Assembly (NCBI GenBank): GCA_002371495.1
Contig: DFIX01000005.1
Span: 47,535 to 111,534 of the forward strand
Length of the DNA stretch: 64,000 nt
Direction: 5' to 3'
Origin: Eggerthellaceae bacterium UBA3686
Lineage (GTDB): Bacteria > Actinomycetota > Coriobacteriia > Coriobacteriales > Eggerthellaceae
The first letter of the stretch is position 1. Each line of letters starts with the position of its first letter. The notes beneath the pieces are model-generated. The model worked only from the letters and a program-made list of their open reading frames with translations. It had not been told where the DNA came from and did not search any database. Below, in pieces: positions 1 through 8,949 of the stretch. The position numbers and the translations under genes were made by a program.

Positions 1-103
1 GGGGCAGAGCGTTCAGCAGGAGCGGGCGAAAGGTCGCCGAAGACTCAGGGTTACAGTTTGGTCGGCGATGTCGCTGTGCCCGTTGTTCATCGGGTATCAT
101 AGA

Positions 104-109
104 TATAAT
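104..109 (+). promoter_or_regulatory. -10 element (TATAAT) of a near-leaderless promoter
   Basis: A perfect TATAAT lies only 13 bp upstream of the ATG at 123. A weak TTGTTC at 83-88 could be the -35 (15-bp spacing). No Shine-Dalgarno sequence fits between this -10 and the ATG, so the transcript would have a 5' leader of about 6 nt or less. Inferred from sequence only. Confidence 0.5.
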
Positions 110-122
110 CATTTATTAGATT

Positions 123-1079
123 ATGGCAAGCTATTGCTTGGAGATTGGTAACGTGCGACTCGATCCGATAGAGGCAGAAAAGCGATTGGCCCAGGCTGTG
201 TCGACGGCCGACGAAAGCTTCATAGCGGCGGAGCTAGCCGCCATCGGGCGCGAATCGCTGGACTTTACGGGGCGCTGCTATGCCGCTGCAATCACGGCGG
301 GGCTCGAAAGCACGGCCGTGCTATTCGGCAGGAACGGGTTTTGCCTGAACGTAATGGATGAACCAGCCGTCCGTCAAATCGTCGAGTCGGGCACGGCGGG
401 CACGCGCGGCCTCGTGGGGTTCATGCAACGCTACCGGTACTGCCGCGCCCAGCGCACGTATTACCTTCCCATTGTGCAGCAGTCGCTTTCGACCGAGCCC
501 ATTCGCGCTCTGCTGGCCGAAGGCTCGGGCCTGACCGAGCGCGACAAGACCGAGCTGCTCTCGCTTTCGGTGCGTCAGGACAACGTGGGCCTGGCGCGCG
601 TATTGGTCGAAGGAGGAGCGCAGCTCTACGACGACATTCGCCTGGCCGCACCTGACGATTTACAGGCCAATATGGCGGTAGGAAACGCTGCTGACCCATG
701 GGCGGTGCAGCTCTCGCCCCGCAGCAGCTTGCCCATGATCGATTTCGTGCTGGACCAGATGGGGGATGGCCCCTGCCCCGTTAAAGCCGATTGGTTCAAG
801 TTGTATTTCCGCGACCCGCAATTTGGCGCCAAGCTCGCTCTCATCGCGCCCCATGCAGATGAGGGGCTTTGCGAGGACGGGCGCGCTTTGCTGGTTGAGC
901 TTTCCGGGGGAGGCCATTCCAAAGCCGTGCGCTCGATTCTTCACTGGGCAAGCTTTAGTGCAGATGAACTCGACGAGGCGCTTTCGGCTGCCCAGGAGGC
1001 AGGTCATGTGGAAGTGGCGGCTGAGCTGCTGCGCGAGCGCCAGGCCCGCTCGGCGACCCTTGATTTCCTTGCGTTCTAG
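123..1079 (+). CDS. Uncharacterised ankyrin-like repeat protein
   Basis: 318-aa soluble protein with no signal peptide or membrane segment. It is mostly helical. Segments near residues 150-170 (DNVGLARVLVEGGAQL) and 265-305 (GHSKAVRSILHW..., AGHVEVAAELLRE) have the helix-turn-helix spacing of ankyrin repeats, so a protein-binding scaffold role is plausible. I do not recognise a family. It ends 8 bp before the VWA-domain gene and is probably co-transcribed with the VWA and MoxR genes, so it may be an accessory factor of that AAA/VWA pair. The start at 123 follows a TATAAT by only 13 bp and has no ribosome binding site, so it may be translated as a leaderless message. The next in-frame methionine is far inside the protein. 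Confidence 0.75.
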   Translation: MASYCLEIGNVRLDPIEAEKRLAQAVSTADESFIAAELAAIGRESLDFTGRCYAAAITAGLESTAVLFGRNGFCLNVMDEPAVRQIVESGTAGTRGLVGFMQRYRYCRAQRTYYLPIVQQSLSTEPIRALLAEGSGLTERDKTELLSLSVRQDNVGLARVLVEGGAQLYDDIRLAAPDDLQANMAVGNAADPWAVQLSPRSSLPMIDFVLDQMGDGPCPVKADWFKLYFRDPQFGAKLALIAPHADEGLCEDGRALLVELSGGGHSKAVRSILHWASFSADELDEALSAAQEAGHVEVAAELLRERQARSATLDFLAF

Positions 1080-1087
1080 TATGGCGG

Positions 1088-2434
1088 ATGAGAAAGCTCG
1101 ACGTGTCCAGGCAGACTGACAACCCCGATTTCGAAGTGCTCGACGAGGCGTGTCGGCTGGCTGAGGACGTGCTCGTGCTCGTTCGCGATTCGCTACTGGT
1201 CGGCTACCGTTTTTTGAATCGCCCGTTCGCACAACTTCCGGTGCGCGTGCGCATGGACATACGCACTTGCGCAACCGATGCGCGCGAGCTCCTCTTCTCG
1301 CCTGGGTTCGTGTTGGACTCTTTCCGTAACGCTCCGCACGTTTTGACGAGGGCATACCTCCACATGACCCTTCATTGCCTGCTGCGGCATCCGTTCGTCC
1401 CCAAAGGGGCCGACATGCTTCGGTGGAGCTGCGCGTGCGATGCGTGCGTGTGCGCCCTCATGGGCAAGCTCGGCGGCCCCGCGCAGCTCGACGACGACCC
1501 GTCGCGCGACCGCGATCTTGCGCGTCTGGTGGATGCCGTATCGCAGCCGACGGCTTCAGCCATCTACGATCTGCTTGCGCGCTTGGAGCTTGACGAGGCC
1601 GAGCTCGCACGCCTTGAGCTGCTATTCGGTGCCGATATGCACGACCGTTGGGCGGCGGACGAAGAGATACAGCGGCAAGGTAGCGCTCCCGATGAGGCTT
1701 CCATCGTCAAACTGCAGGAGCAGTGGGAGAAAGTCGCCCGCCAGACCCAGATGGACATCGAGCGCAGCGACGCCGGCGATGAAGCGGCGTCGCTCGTCGA
1801 AGCCCTTGTGGCCGGGGAGGCGGATGCCATGGGGCTCGAAGAGCTCTTGCGGCAGTTCGCCGCTCCGAGCGAGGCCATTCAGGTAAACCCCGACGAGTTC
1901 GATTATATCTACTATACGTATGGGCTTTCGACGTACGGAAACATGCCGCTCGTAGAGCCTCTGGAGTATTGCGATTCGCCCCATCTGCGCGACTTCGCCG
2001 TGGTCATCGACACGAGCGGCTCGGTCGATCGCGAGCTTGCGGCGGCGTTCGTCGAGCGCGCGTGCGGCATGCTGCTGAGCGCCGCTGCGTTTGGGCCGAC
2101 GAGCCGCGTGCGGGTCATCCAATGCGACAATCGCGTGCAGGATGAACGAGTGTTGCGCGAACCCGATGACGTGCGTGCCTACCTCGACGATTTCGAGATC
2201 AAGGGACGCGGGGGCACCGATTTCAGGCCAGCGTTCGACCATGTTTGCAATCTGGTCGAATCGGGAGACATCGGTGACATGGCAGGACTCGTGTACTTTA
2301 CCGACGGGCAGGGCGAGTTTCCGAGCGAAGCGCCGACCTACGATGTGGCGTTCGTGTTCGTGGACAAGCTCGCGCCCGTGCCGCCTTGGGCGACGGCGGT
2401 TCTTACCTATTCCGACGATCTGAAAGCAAGATGA
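1088..2434 (+). CDS. VWA-like domain protein (DUF2201 / putative metallopeptidase type)
   Basis: 448 aa. The N-terminal half resembles the putative metallopeptidase region of DUF2201 proteins: HMTLHCLLRHPF near residue 90 occupies the usual zinc-helix position, but the canonical HExxH is not intact. The C-terminal third is a von Willebrand A-like domain with the MIDAS motif DTSGS at 308-312 and a later GGTDFRPAF loop. Such proteins pair with MoxR AAA+ ATPases, as here: the AAA gene starts 13 bp downstream. By analogy the pair is a chelatase-like or chaperone-like remodelling machine; the target is unknown. The start follows the previous stop by 8 bp with only a weak GGCGG as ribosome binding site. 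Confidence 0.8.
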   Translation: MRKLDVSRQTDNPDFEVLDEACRLAEDVLVLVRDSLLVGYRFLNRPFAQLPVRVRMDIRTCATDARELLFSPGFVLDSFRNAPHVLTRAYLHMTLHCLLRHPFVPKGADMLRWSCACDACVCALMGKLGGPAQLDDDPSRDRDLARLVDAVSQPTASAIYDLLARLELDEAELARLELLFGADMHDRWAADEEIQRQGSAPDEASIVKLQEQWEKVARQTQMDIERSDAGDEAASLVEALVAGEADAMGLEELLRQFAAPSEAIQVNPDEFDYIYYTYGLSTYGNMPLVEPLEYCDSPHLRDFAVVIDTSGSVDRELAAAFVERACGMLLSAAAFGPTSRVRVIQCDNRVQDERVLREPDDVRAYLDDFEIKGRGGTDFRPAFDHVCNLVESGDIGDMAGLVYFTDGQGEFPSEAPTYDVAFVFVDKLAPVPPWATAVLTYSDDLKAR

Positions 2435-2447
2435 AAGGATTCGGCAC

Positions 2448-3965
2448 ATGGATATTCAGCAGGCAAAAGAGCAAGTACGCAAGACCTGCTTGGCGTATCT
2501 GACCAAAGACGAGTTCGGCGATTACCTCGTGCCCGTCGAAACGCAGAGGCCGATCTTTCTGGTGGGGGCACCCGGCATCGGCAAGACTGCCATCATGGCG
2601 CAGGTGGCCGACGAGCTCGGCTTGGGGCTCGTCGATTATTCGATGACCCATCATACCCGGCAATCGGCCATCGGCCTGCCGTTTATCGAGCGGCGCGAGT
2701 ACGGTGGCGTGTCGTATCCGATTTCGGAATACACGATGAGCGAAATCATTGCGAGCGTCTACGAGACCATCGAGCGCACGGGGCGCACCGAGGGCATCCT
2801 GTTCCTTGACGAGGTCAACTGCGTAAGCGAGACGCTTGCGCCCGCCATGTTGCGGTTCCTGCAGTCCAAGACGTTCGGCAACCATAGCGTGCCGCAAGGC
2901 TGGGTCGTGGTCAGCGCCGGCAACCCCGGCGAGTACAACAAGAGCGCGCGGGCCTTCGACATAGCGACGCTCGACCGCGTGAAGCGCATCGACGTCGAGC
3001 CCGACTACAAAGCCTGGCGCGCGTACGCCGTGGATGCGGGCGTGCATCCGGCGGTGCTCGGGTACCTGGACCTGAAGCCCGACGACTTCTACCGCGTCGA
3101 GACGAAGGGGCGCGTGCGGCATTTCGTGACGGCGCGCGCGTGGATGGACCTTTCAAACATTTGCAGGCTCTACGAGCTGCGCGGGCTCGAGATCGATGCC
3201 GACTTGGTGGGGCAGTACGTGCAAGTGCCCAGCATAGCGGCCGATTTCGTGACGTATCTGGAGCTGTTCGCGGCCTATTCGCGCGACTACCGCATCGCCG
3301 ACATCTTGGATGGCGAGGCGCCCGACGATGTTCGCGACCGGGCGAAACGGGCCGGCTTCGACGAGCGCATGGCGCTGTGCGGGCTTCTGGCCGATGCGTG
3401 CGTGGCGCGCGCGGCCGAGGCGACGTGCCGCGAGGCGGAGCTGTCGCGCGTGCGCGGGGCGATCGTGGCAGTGCGGGAATCTAATGCGGCAGATGCGGTG
3501 CACGTGGCGGAAGGTTTAGGTGCGCAAGCCGATGCGCTTCAAGAGCAGCTGCAGGCGGACGCCCTTCATTTTCGGAACAACCCGGCTGCCCGTCGCGCCC
3601 AGCATGGCGCCATTGCGCGCTTGCGCACGTTGGCATCACGTTGCTCGGGGGCGGGTGCGCAAGATCCGTACAAGATGCTCGCAGAATCGTTCAATTCCGA
3701 GCTCGTGAGACAGAAAGAGCGTGGCGAGCAAGCGTCGGCTCAGGTTGGAAACGCACTCGATTTTGTGGCCGAGGCGTATGGCCAAGGTAACGAGCTCATC
3801 GCCCTGATGAGCGAGCTCACGCTTAACGGGTCGATTTCCAAACTCGTTGGCTTGTATGGCTGCAAGAGCTTTTTCGAGTGCAGCAGGGCGCTTCAGCTCG
3901 AGCAACGCGAAAACGAGCTGTCTGCGCGTCTCGACCAGCTCGGCGAGCACATGGCGGCGCTGTAA
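2448..3965 (+). CDS. MoxR-type AAA+ ATPase
   Basis: 505 aa. Walker A is GAPGIGKT at residues 40-47 and Walker B is LFLDE ending at 121-122, followed by a sensor-like SAGNP segment. The AAA core spans roughly residues 25-230. The rest is a long helical, charged C-terminal extension with coiled-coil character, longer than in typical MoxR proteins (about 320 aa). AAAGGA lies 8 nt before the ATG. It forms an operon with the VWA protein just upstream; the MoxR/VWA pairing is well established. The C-terminal extension probably binds partners. A 33-bp palindromic repeat follows the stop codon. Confidence 0.88.
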   Translation: MDIQQAKEQVRKTCLAYLTKDEFGDYLVPVETQRPIFLVGAPGIGKTAIMAQVADELGLGLVDYSMTHHTRQSAIGLPFIERREYGGVSYPISEYTMSEIIASVYETIERTGRTEGILFLDEVNCVSETLAPAMLRFLQSKTFGNHSVPQGWVVVSAGNPGEYNKSARAFDIATLDRVKRIDVEPDYKAWRAYAVDAGVHPAVLGYLDLKPDDFYRVETKGRVRHFVTARAWMDLSNICRLYELRGLEIDADLVGQYVQVPSIAADFVTYLELFAAYSRDYRIADILDGEAPDDVRDRAKRAGFDERMALCGLLADACVARAAEATCREAELSRVRGAIVAVRESNAADAVHVAEGLGAQADALQEQLQADALHFRNNPAARRAQHGAIARLRTLASRCSGAGAQDPYKMLAESFNSELVRQKERGEQASAQVGNALDFVAEAYGQGNELIALMSELTLNGSISKLVGLYGCKSFFECSRALQLEQRENELSARLDQLGEHMAAL

Positions 3966-3968
3966 GCC

Positions 3969-4001
3969 GATGAGTCACCTTACCAGGTAGCCTGACTCAT
4001 C
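3969..4001. repeat. 33-bp palindromic repeat, copy 1 (GATGAGTCA...TGACTCATC)
   Basis: Outer 9-bp arms GATGAGTCA/TGACTCATC surround an inner palindrome TTACCAGGTAG. Near-identical copies lie at 12744-12776 and 18428-18459. No T-run follows, so it does not look like an ordinary terminator. Confidence 0.85.
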
Positions 4002-4046
4002 GCTCGAGTATACTGAGAAGCCTGCGTAATAAGGGCATGGGCAAGT

Positions 4047-4844
4047 TTGGATGGTAGGCGTTTGAGAGCAATAGAACTACAAGGCGTGACGAACGTGCGA
4101 GATTTAGGCGGCATCTCGGTTGCGGGCGGCCGCATAGTCTCGTCGGGGCTGATTTACCGCGGGGCCGCACTATCCGAAGCCACCCCTGAAGACCTAGCCT
4201 TTCTGTTCGGAGATTTGGGAATAAGGCTCGTCGTCGACCTGCGTTGCGGATGGGAACGCGATGCCAAGCCCGATGCGCAGATGCCCGGTGTGAAGAACCT
4301 GCACATCCCGTTCTACGATGCCGACATCGTGGGCGTAGAGTACACGGAGCCCTCTGCTGGGACTAAGGTGATCGGGCGCGACGTCGCCTGCGATCCCATT
4401 CATTTCTATCGCTCGCTTTCGAACCCGCTGACCGTGGGGCAAATGGCCCAGGCGCTTGATGCGGTGTTCGCCCATGTAGGGCGCGGCGAGTCAGTGTATG
4501 TGCACTGCAGTGGCGGGAAGGATCGGGCGGGGATCCTGGCGCTGCTCATTTTGACCGTTTTGGGCGCAGATCGGCAGATCATCCTCGAAGATTATCTGCT
4601 CACCAACGTTTCCCGCGACAAGAACTACGACGTAACCTTTAGGCGCTTCCTTCGCTTGGCTGATGGCGACGAGACGCGCGCACGCGAACTCGTCGAATCG
4701 CATCGGGCTCGACCGCAGAATCTCGAAGCTTTTTATCAGGCCATTCAACAGGAATATGGAGGAATGGGCTCTTTCGTGCGCAAGCAGTTGGGTTTCGACG
4801 ACGCGCGCATCGAGCGCATTCGTTCGCTATGCACGCACATATAA
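4047..4844 (+). CDS. Tyrosine-protein phosphatase (dual-specificity-like)
   Basis: 265 aa with the Cys-based phosphatase P-loop HCSGGKDRAG (catalytic Cys154 and the following Arg) and the N-terminal NVRDLGG motif of the bacterial Tyr_phosphatase3 family. These enzymes remove phosphate from phosphotyrosine or phosphoinositides; the substrate here is unknown. It is cytoplasmic with no signal peptide. I chose TTG 4047 because AAGGGC sits about 10 nt upstream; a second TTG at 4062 would also preserve the domain. It is followed 54 bp later by a nucleoside hydrolase with its own good ribosome binding site. Confidence 0.85.
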   Translation: MDGRRLRAIELQGVTNVRDLGGISVAGGRIVSSGLIYRGAALSEATPEDLAFLFGDLGIRLVVDLRCGWERDAKPDAQMPGVKNLHIPFYDADIVGVEYTEPSAGTKVIGRDVACDPIHFYRSLSNPLTVGQMAQALDAVFAHVGRGESVYVHCSGGKDRAGILALLILTVLGADRQIILEDYLLTNVSRDKNYDVTFRRFLRLADGDETRARELVESHRARPQNLEAFYQAIQQEYGGMGSFVRKQLGFDDARIERIRSLCTHI

Positions 4845-4898
4845 CGAGGGCTTTGACCCGTATCGTATTTCACTAAAATCCGAACTAGAGGAGCGACC

Positions 4899-5801
4899 AT
4901 GTCGCAGAAAAGGATCATCATCGATTTCGACAACACGATGGGCGTGGAGGGGAAGGACGTCGACGACGGGTTGGCGTTGCTGTACCTGCTCGGATGCCCT
5001 GATGCGAAAATCGAGGCGATCTGCACGACGTACGGCAATTCCACCATCGACGTCGTTCACACAAACACCAGTGCCATGCTGGCGGAAATGGGACTTGATG
5101 TGCCGTTGTACAAGGGTGCGGCCACCGCTGATGACCCGACGAGCGAAGCGGCGTACTATCTTGCACACGCGGCAGCGGAGGCTCCTGGCGAGCTTTTCGT
5201 GCTCGCCACGGGATCGCTCACGAATTTGCGCGGCGCGCTGCAGGCGGATCCGATTTTCTTCAGTAATCTTGCGGGCGCCTACATTATGGGAGGGTATACC
5301 CAGAGCTTGCCGTTCCATGGCTCGTTTATCGACGAGCTCAATACGTCATGTGATCCCGATGCAACGTATGACCTCATAAGCGCATCGAATGTGGGCCAGC
5401 CTTACGATGCGCCGGGGTGCCCGGTGACGGTGGCGACGGCCCAGGCGTGTATGCCGGCTACGTTCTCGCGCGCGAGCTTCGATGCCGAGTTCGGCACGAC
5501 GTCGTGGATTACACGCGCGTGCAGCCATTGGTTCACCAATATCGAGGAGCATTTCAACTGGCCTCACGCAGTTTGTTGGGATGTGGTCGCGGCAGCTATG
5601 CTCATGCAGCCGGGGCTGTTCAATGCAGGTACTCTCGACGTTACGCTATACCGTCGCTACTTCAGCGTAGGGTACTTCGAACGCGCAGTCGAAGGCGCGC
5701 CTTTCGCGACGGTCAACGTGCCGACGATAGCCGACCACGACCAGTTCATGGGCGAAATCTTCGCCGCCTGGCATCGTGGCCTCGATCGTTTGGGGCTCTA
5801 A
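4899..5801 (+). CDS. Inosine/uridine-preferring nucleoside hydrolase family protein
   Basis: 300 aa. The N-terminus holds the calcium-binding aspartate cluster of the IUNH fold, DFDNTMGVEGKDVDDGLAL (Asp9, Asp11, Asp22, Asp23). The spacing between the first pair and the DD is slightly longer than in the classic DxDxxxDD pattern. These enzymes cleave the N-glycosidic bond of ribonucleosides to free the base and ribose for salvage. GAGGAGCG precedes the ATG. It probably shares a transcript with the upstream phosphatase. The exact nucleoside preference cannot be read from the sequence. Confidence 0.85.
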   Translation: MSQKRIIIDFDNTMGVEGKDVDDGLALLYLLGCPDAKIEAICTTYGNSTIDVVHTNTSAMLAEMGLDVPLYKGAATADDPTSEAAYYLAHAAAEAPGELFVLATGSLTNLRGALQADPIFFSNLAGAYIMGGYTQSLPFHGSFIDELNTSCDPDATYDLISASNVGQPYDAPGCPVTVATAQACMPATFSRASFDAEFGTTSWITRACSHWFTNIEEHFNWPHAVCWDVVAAAMLMQPGLFNAGTLDVTLYRRYFSVGYFERAVEGAPFATVNVPTIADHDQFMGEIFAAWHRGLDRLGL

Positions 5802-5953
5802 CTTTCGCGAGGGCCCTGGTCGGGGTGAGAATGGAGCAAACCGGTGTCGGCCGTTGTGCTCCCTCTTGGTTTAGTTTGTATCGTTCAATCGATTATGTTC
5901 AATATTAGCTATAATCTAGTATCGTTAGCAAATCGAGAGGGAAGAGGGGCCTT

Positions 5954-7021
5954 ATGGACCAGCGAGTAACCGACGTCATCAACAAGGCGCGCGAAGGCGT
6001 GCCGCCGACGTACGACGAAGTGCTGATGCTGCTCGAACTTGACGAGGCGTCCCCCGAAGCGACTGCTGTGCGCGGCGCGGCGAACGACCTGGTGCGCGAG
6101 CGCACGGGCAATGCTGGCATCCTGCTCGGGCAGGTGGGCATCGACGTGTACCCGTGCGAAGCCGATTGCCAGTTCTGCAGTTTCGCAAAGTCAACGACGT
6201 GCTTTACTGGGCACACGACCATGCCTGTCGACGAAGTGGTCGAGCGCGCGAAGGAGTTCGCCAGGGGCGGCGACCTGTACGCGTTCTACCTGATGACCAT
6301 GAACAGCTTCAAGGAAGACTACGTGCTGGAATGCATCCGCGCCGTCCGCGCGGCGCTGCCGGCTACGACCAAGCTCATCGGCAACTTCGGCGATTCCGAT
6401 GCGTCGTTTTGGAAGAAAGCCAAGGAGGCGGGCCTCGATGGCATCTATCATGTGAAGCGCCTGGGCGAGGGCACGCTGACCGAGATTCCGCCCGAGCGCC
6501 GCGAGGCGACCATCCGCGCCGCATGGGAATCGGGGCTGTCGGTGCAGGATTGCTGCGAGCCTATCGGGGCCGAGACGTCCAACGAGGATATTGCGACGCG
6601 CCTGTTCGAGATTCAGGCGCACGGGCGCGAATACGGCCTGCACGATTGCGCGGGCGTCATGAAGCGCAACGGCGTTCCCGGCACGCCTTTCGAGGGCCTG
6701 CAGAACGAGATCACGAACATGCGCCTGGGTCTCATCGGCGCCATCGAGTGCTTCGTGATGGTCGACCAGGAGGATTTCCCCTGGATGGCCGTGCACGAGC
6801 CCAACGTGGTCAGCCTCATGAGCGGTGCGAATGCCATCTGGGCCGAAACCGGTTTCAACCCGCGCGATACGTCCGAGGACACCTCCGCCGGCCGCGGGCT
6901 CGATGTGCCGGCCGTGCGCGAGATGTTCTATCAGGCAGGTTTCCGCAAGCTCGTGCTCGGCGATGGCTCGACGGTCGAGCTGACGCCCGAGTACATGGCC
7001 CAGAAGATCGCCGAGGGGTAG
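5954..7021 (+). CDS. BioB/HydE/PylB-like radical SAM enzyme
   Basis: 355 aa. The [4Fe-4S]-SAM motif is CEADCQFC (Cys68, Cys72, Cys75), in the context seen in biotin synthase-like enzymes. A BATS-like C-terminal region follows. BioB, HydE and PylB all share this architecture, and the sequence lacks enough landmarks for me to choose. No other biotin, hydrogenase or pyrrolysine gene is adjacent, so the substrate is open. GAGAGGGAAGAGG lies before the ATG and a TATAAT at about 5911-5916 suggests its own promoter. Confidence 0.75.
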   Translation: MDQRVTDVINKAREGVPPTYDEVLMLLELDEASPEATAVRGAANDLVRERTGNAGILLGQVGIDVYPCEADCQFCSFAKSTTCFTGHTTMPVDEVVERAKEFARGGDLYAFYLMTMNSFKEDYVLECIRAVRAALPATTKLIGNFGDSDASFWKKAKEAGLDGIYHVKRLGEGTLTEIPPERREATIRAAWESGLSVQDCCEPIGAETSNEDIATRLFEIQAHGREYGLHDCAGVMKRNGVPGTPFEGLQNEITNMRLGLIGAIECFVMVDQEDFPWMAVHEPNVVSLMSGANAIWAETGFNPRDTSEDTSAGRGLDVPAVREMFYQAGFRKLVLGDGSTVELTPEYMAQKIAEG

Positions 7022-7125
7022 GCGGCTGCTGGCTGCCCGGAGTTCGCTTACCTAAACCGTGCGAGTGCTTTCGCGTAAGCGCAGGCGTCGCAGGCGCGGA
7101 GGGCGCTCGAGCCTGAGCTGAATGC

Positions 7126-7371
7126 TCGACAACCGTCAATTTCGTCCCCAGTTGTGAAGAATGGTGGACGGGATTGGCGGTTGTCGAAGTTTTTGGCGCT
7201 GGTATCGGCCTGTGCGGCCGCGTTCTCCAGCTCGGCAACCGCCGTCATCGCCCCTGGACCCTCCGAAACTCCGACAACCGCAAATCCCATCCGGCGGTGG
7301 GCGCCCTTGCGGACCGGATTGGCGGTTGTCGAAGCTCCTGCGGATCGGATTAACGCTTGTCGAAGTATTCG
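7126..7371. repeat. 31-bp repeat cluster 1 (inverted and tandem units)
   Basis: Units of the form CGGATTGGCGGTTGTCGAAG occur in both orientations. The pair at 7126-7195 and the pair starting at 7268 are inverted and can fold back. The last two units (to 7371) are direct tandem copies with a ~31-bp period. No open reading frame here looks real. The 1.1-kb gap 7022-8118 consists of this cluster, the nested inverted repeat and cluster 2. Confidence 0.8.
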
Positions 7372-7500
7372 GGACTGGAAACATGCTGCATGAACGCGTT
7401 TCACCAGGTCCTCACCTGCGATGAGAGTAGTGTGCCGGTTGTTGGTGTCACGATTGCGCTTGCGAGGCGCGGGCTTCAACCCGTCCGAATCGTTATCACT

Positions 7501-7738
7501 TTTTTCGAAAATCCGACGATTTTAGATTTTTTAGGCCCTCTTCTGGCAAAAAAATCGAATTGCCGACAATTGTCTGATCCCGCTTTAAACATGATCATAA
7601 ACCACAACGCAATGACCAGGTGTATTACAGCGTTCGGTTCCCGCCCGCAAGAGCCCCAAGCAGAAAATCGTCGGCAATTCGAAAAAAGTGTCAGCCAAAT
7701 CTCCAAAATCATCAAAATCGTCGAAAATTCGAAAAAAA
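7501..7738. repeat. AT-rich element with nested inverted repeats
   Basis: Outer arms at 7501-7523 and about 7716-7738 match as inverted repeats at 20 of 23 positions (TTTTTCGAA...CGACGATTTT). Inner arms at 7555-7567 and 7670-7682 are a perfect 13-bp inverted repeat, TCGAATTGCCGAC. The element is AT-rich against a high-GC background and sits between two 31-bp repeat clusters. I see no coding potential in it. Confidence 0.7.
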
Positions 7739-7781
7739 TGCCACCCGACACCCCAGTGCGATGAGCGCCCCGGACGCTCCC

Positions 7782-7992
7782 AAAACTTCGACAACTGCGA
7801 ATCCTGTCCATCGGAGGGCATTTTTGCGGACGGGGCTGACGGTTGTCGAAGTTTCTGCGGACGGGGCTGACGGTTGTCGAAGTTCCTGCGGAACGGATTG
7901 ACGGGTGTCGAAGAGTTGGCGGACAAAGCCGATGGCCAATATCGGCGGTTGTCGAAGCTCTTGCAGGTCGACTCGACGGGTGTCGACGTTGT
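7782..7992. repeat. 31-bp repeat cluster 2
   Basis: One inverted unit (CTTCGACAACTGCGAATCC) is followed by about five direct units. The first two tandem units (TGCGGACGGGGCTGACGG + TTGTCGAAGTTTC) are nearly identical 31-mers; later ones decay. There are no unique spacers between units, so it is not a CRISPR array. Confidence 0.8.
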
Positions 7993-8118
7993 TCAACGGA
8001 ACGCTTGATTCCGTCCTGCCCTGCATGATAATGGGTATAATCACATAATTGACTATAACGACTACTCGCGTACGTTCGCGTCATATGCAGAACGAGGCGC
8101 GAGCTGCAAGGAGGCTCC

Positions 8119-8943
8119 ATGGCAACAAACGAGGGAAAACGCGAAGAGGTGCGCGACCATTACGCGCAAGTGGCATCGGCCGTCGGCGCGGGCGCGGCGG
8201 CTCCGACTGAGGGCGCCTGTGAAAGCTCGTGCTGCGGCGGGAACGACTACCTCTACCCCGAGGACATGAAGGACGGCCTGCCGGTCGAGGCTCTCAAGGT
8301 ATCGCGCGGGTGCGGCAATCCGCTTGGCGAGGTGCAGCTGCGCGAAGGCATGACGGTGCTCGACCTGGGGTCGGGCGGCGGCATCGATTGCCTCATCGCA
8401 GCTCAGGAGGTAGGTGCGGCAGGAAAGGTGTACGGCCTCGACATGACCGACGAAATGCTCGAGCTGGCCAAACACAACGCAGCTGTCGCCGGCGCCGAGA
8501 ACGTCGAGTTCGTCAAAGGGTTCATCGAGGACATCCCTCTGCCCGACGACCTTGCCGACATCGTCACCTCCAATTGCGTCATTAACCTCAGCACCGACAA
8601 ACCGCAGGTTCTGCGTGAAGCTTTCCGCGTGCTCAAGCCAGGCGGTACGTTCATGGTCGCCGACATCATCGCGCTCAAAGACGGTTTCGACGAGGAGGCG
8701 GGACTCGAGGCCGCCCGCATCTTCGGCTGCCGCAGCGGCGTCATCACGCAACAGGCCTATGCCGCCATGATGGAGCAGGCGGGCTTTGCTGACGTGCAGA
8801 TTCGCGTGTTCAAGAAGTACAGCCTCGAGCGCATGCGCGAGAAAGCCCGTCAGAAGGGGCTCTCGCATGCGATGGAACGCTACGCCGACGAGCAGCTCGA
8901 TAAGGCCTTCGGCGGCGCGTTCATCAGCGGAACGAAACGGTAG
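8119..8943 (+). CDS. arsM: Arsenite S-adenosylmethionine methyltransferase
   Basis: 274 aa class I SAM-dependent methyltransferase with glycine motif LDLGSGGG at about 82-88. The three arsenic-binding cysteines of ArsM enzymes are present: Cys65 in SRGCGNP, Cys153 in SNCVINLS and Cys204 in FGCRSG. An N-terminal CESSCC cluster (34, 38, 39) matches the extra cysteines of the family. It would convert As(III) to methylated arsenicals in the cytosol. AAGGAGG precedes the ATG. A TATAAT-like box lies at about 8035-8040. The next gene starts 7 bp after the stop. No arsR or arsenic efflux gene is adjacent. Two more ArsM-like genes occur at 39.1 and 41.9 kb. Confidence 0.9.
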   Translation: MATNEGKREEVRDHYAQVASAVGAGAAAPTEGACESSCCGGNDYLYPEDMKDGLPVEALKVSRGCGNPLGEVQLREGMTVLDLGSGGGIDCLIAAQEVGAAGKVYGLDMTDEMLELAKHNAAVAGAENVEFVKGFIEDIPLPDDLADIVTSNCVINLSTDKPQVLREAFRVLKPGGTFMVADIIALKDGFDEEAGLEAARIFGCRSGVITQQAYAAMMEQAGFADVQIRVFKKYSLERMREKARQKGLSHAMERYADEQLDKAFGGAFISGTKR

Positions 8944-8949
8944 GCGCAG

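Noticed and set aside
7782..7992. Possible CRISPR array
   Set aside because: Repeats abut with a 31-bp period and no unique spacers, they drift in sequence and occur inverted elsewhere; no cas gene is present.
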